From contig CAVXXT010000008.1 of assembly GCA_963765815.1 (NCBI GenBank), positions 558,001 through 622,000 on the forward strand: DNA of 64,000 bases, given 5' to 3'. Shown piece after piece: positions 63,744-64,000 of the stretch (the stretch's first letter is position 1; every line of letters starts with the position of its first letter). The DNA comes from DATLNF01 sp963765815 (lineage in GTDB: Bacteria; Actinomycetota; Actinomycetes; BP-191). The position numbers and the translations under genes are program-made. The notes beneath the pieces are model-generated. The model made no database searches. It was not told the origin of the DNA and was given only the letters and a program-made list of their open reading frames with translations.

Positions 63744-63780
63744 AAGAAAGGCCCCGCCGTCATCCGGCGGGGCCCTTCTT
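63744..63780 (+). terminator. Hairpin terminator after rmlA
   Basis: Arms 63744-63759 and 63765-63780 (AAGAAAGGCCCCGCCG / CGGCGGGGCCCTTCTT) pair over 16 positions with one A/C mismatch, loop TCATC. It ends in CTTCTTC, giving a weak U-tract. It lies between convergent genes and could serve both. Confidence 0.8.
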
Positions 63781-63795
63781 CGTGCTGGGTAGGCT

Positions 63796-64000
63796 CTACT
63801 TCTTCGGCACCACGATGAACGAGTCGCCGTCGAGCTGCTTGGCGCTCATGCCGAGGTTGGCTCCACGGATCTGGACGCTGAGGCTGAACTTCTTCATGTC
63901 GAATCCGGAGGCCGCGCCGGGGATCGCGAGCTCGAACGGCACCTTGACGATGTCCTGACCAGGCGCGGCAGGCGCGTTGGCGGTGACGGCGCCGAAGTCG
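63796..64000 (-). CDS. Partial protein of unknown function (C-terminal end only)
   Basis: The last 67 residues of a gene that begins beyond the window: GQDIVKVPFELAIPGAA, FDMKKFSLSVQIRGANL and ending DGDSFIVVPKK. It looks like a strand-rich domain, but nothing decisive is visible and no family can be named. Confidence 0.6.
   Translation of the reverse strand, partial: DFGAVTANAPAAPGQDIVKVPFELAIPGAASGFDMKKFSLSVQIRGANLGMSAKQLDGDSFIVVPKK

Overview
The window is chromosomal DNA of a high-GC actinomycete. Evidence: dense GC-rich codon use, frequent GTG starts, and actinobacteria-specific families (DUF3017 protein, acyl-CoA carboxylase epsilon subunit, TIGR03089 protein, mycothiol-dependent maleylpyruvate isomerase fold, FHA-HTH regulator, LytR-CpsA-Psr pairs). 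Many start codons lie only 6-8 nt behind a TANNNT box, the signature of leaderless mRNAs. The gene set resembles Nocardioidaceae-like Actinomycetes, but the genus cannot be fixed from sequence alone. No rRNA, tRNA, CRISPR array or prophage was seen.

1-24.9 kb is core metabolism. It holds folD (cut by the window edge), an FHA regulator, citrate/methylcitrate synthase, an ACT protein, DUF3017, mdh and icd, then a CNNM/CBS transporter-like protein, trpS, a 2H phosphoesterase, a YihY protein, an SDR, an acyl-CoA dehydrogenase, a cold-shock protein, a D-Ala-D-Ala carboxypeptidase and a large membrane GGDEF-EAL-GAF protein. The menaquinone-type succinate dehydrogenase sdhC-sdhA-sdhB, a B12-dependent acyl-CoA mutase large subunit and an LpdA-like quinone reductase follow. 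Citrate synthase, mdh, icd and sdh are all TCA-cycle genes.

24.9-31 kb is a biotin/carboxylase region: carboxylase alpha chain (biotin carboxylase + BCCP), carboxyltransferase beta chain, epsilon subunit and biotin ligase birA. Three genes here carry apparent single-base frameshifts: an AbiEi/DUF559 nuclease-like gene, a cupredoxin lipoprotein and the carboxyltransferase. The DUF559 gene is flanked by two inverted copies of a hairpin repeat with a 42-nt identical core.

31-44.9 kb mixes envelope functions (GerMN lipoprotein, PH-domain protein, parallel beta-helix protein, UDP-glucuronate decarboxylase-like and epimerase genes, an LPFTG mini-protein, a processive GT2 glycosyltransferase, GtrA) with acyl-CoA catabolism (HMG-CoA lyase, a second carboxyltransferase, acyl-CoA dehydrogenase).

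45-53.7 kb carries tandem L,D-transpeptidases, an IS110-family element, UDP-glucose dehydrogenase, another acyl-CoA dehydrogenase, a FitA/VapC-like toxin-antitoxin pair coupled to an acyl-CoA thioesterase, and three tandem paralogous small secreted proteins of unknown function.

53.7-64 kb has a 3-oxoacid CoA-transferase whose two subunit genes are split by an opposite-strand gene, a haloalkane dehalogenase coupled to a DrrAB-like ABC exporter, a TIGR03089 protein with two LCP ligases, and long-form rmlA. UDP-glucose dehydrogenase, the UDP-glucuronate decarboxylase-like enzyme, RmlA, GT2, GtrA and the LCP proteins together suggest supply, polymerisation and wall attachment of a surface polysaccharide. 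Palindromic intergenic repeats of several distinct families sit at gene 3' ends across the window.
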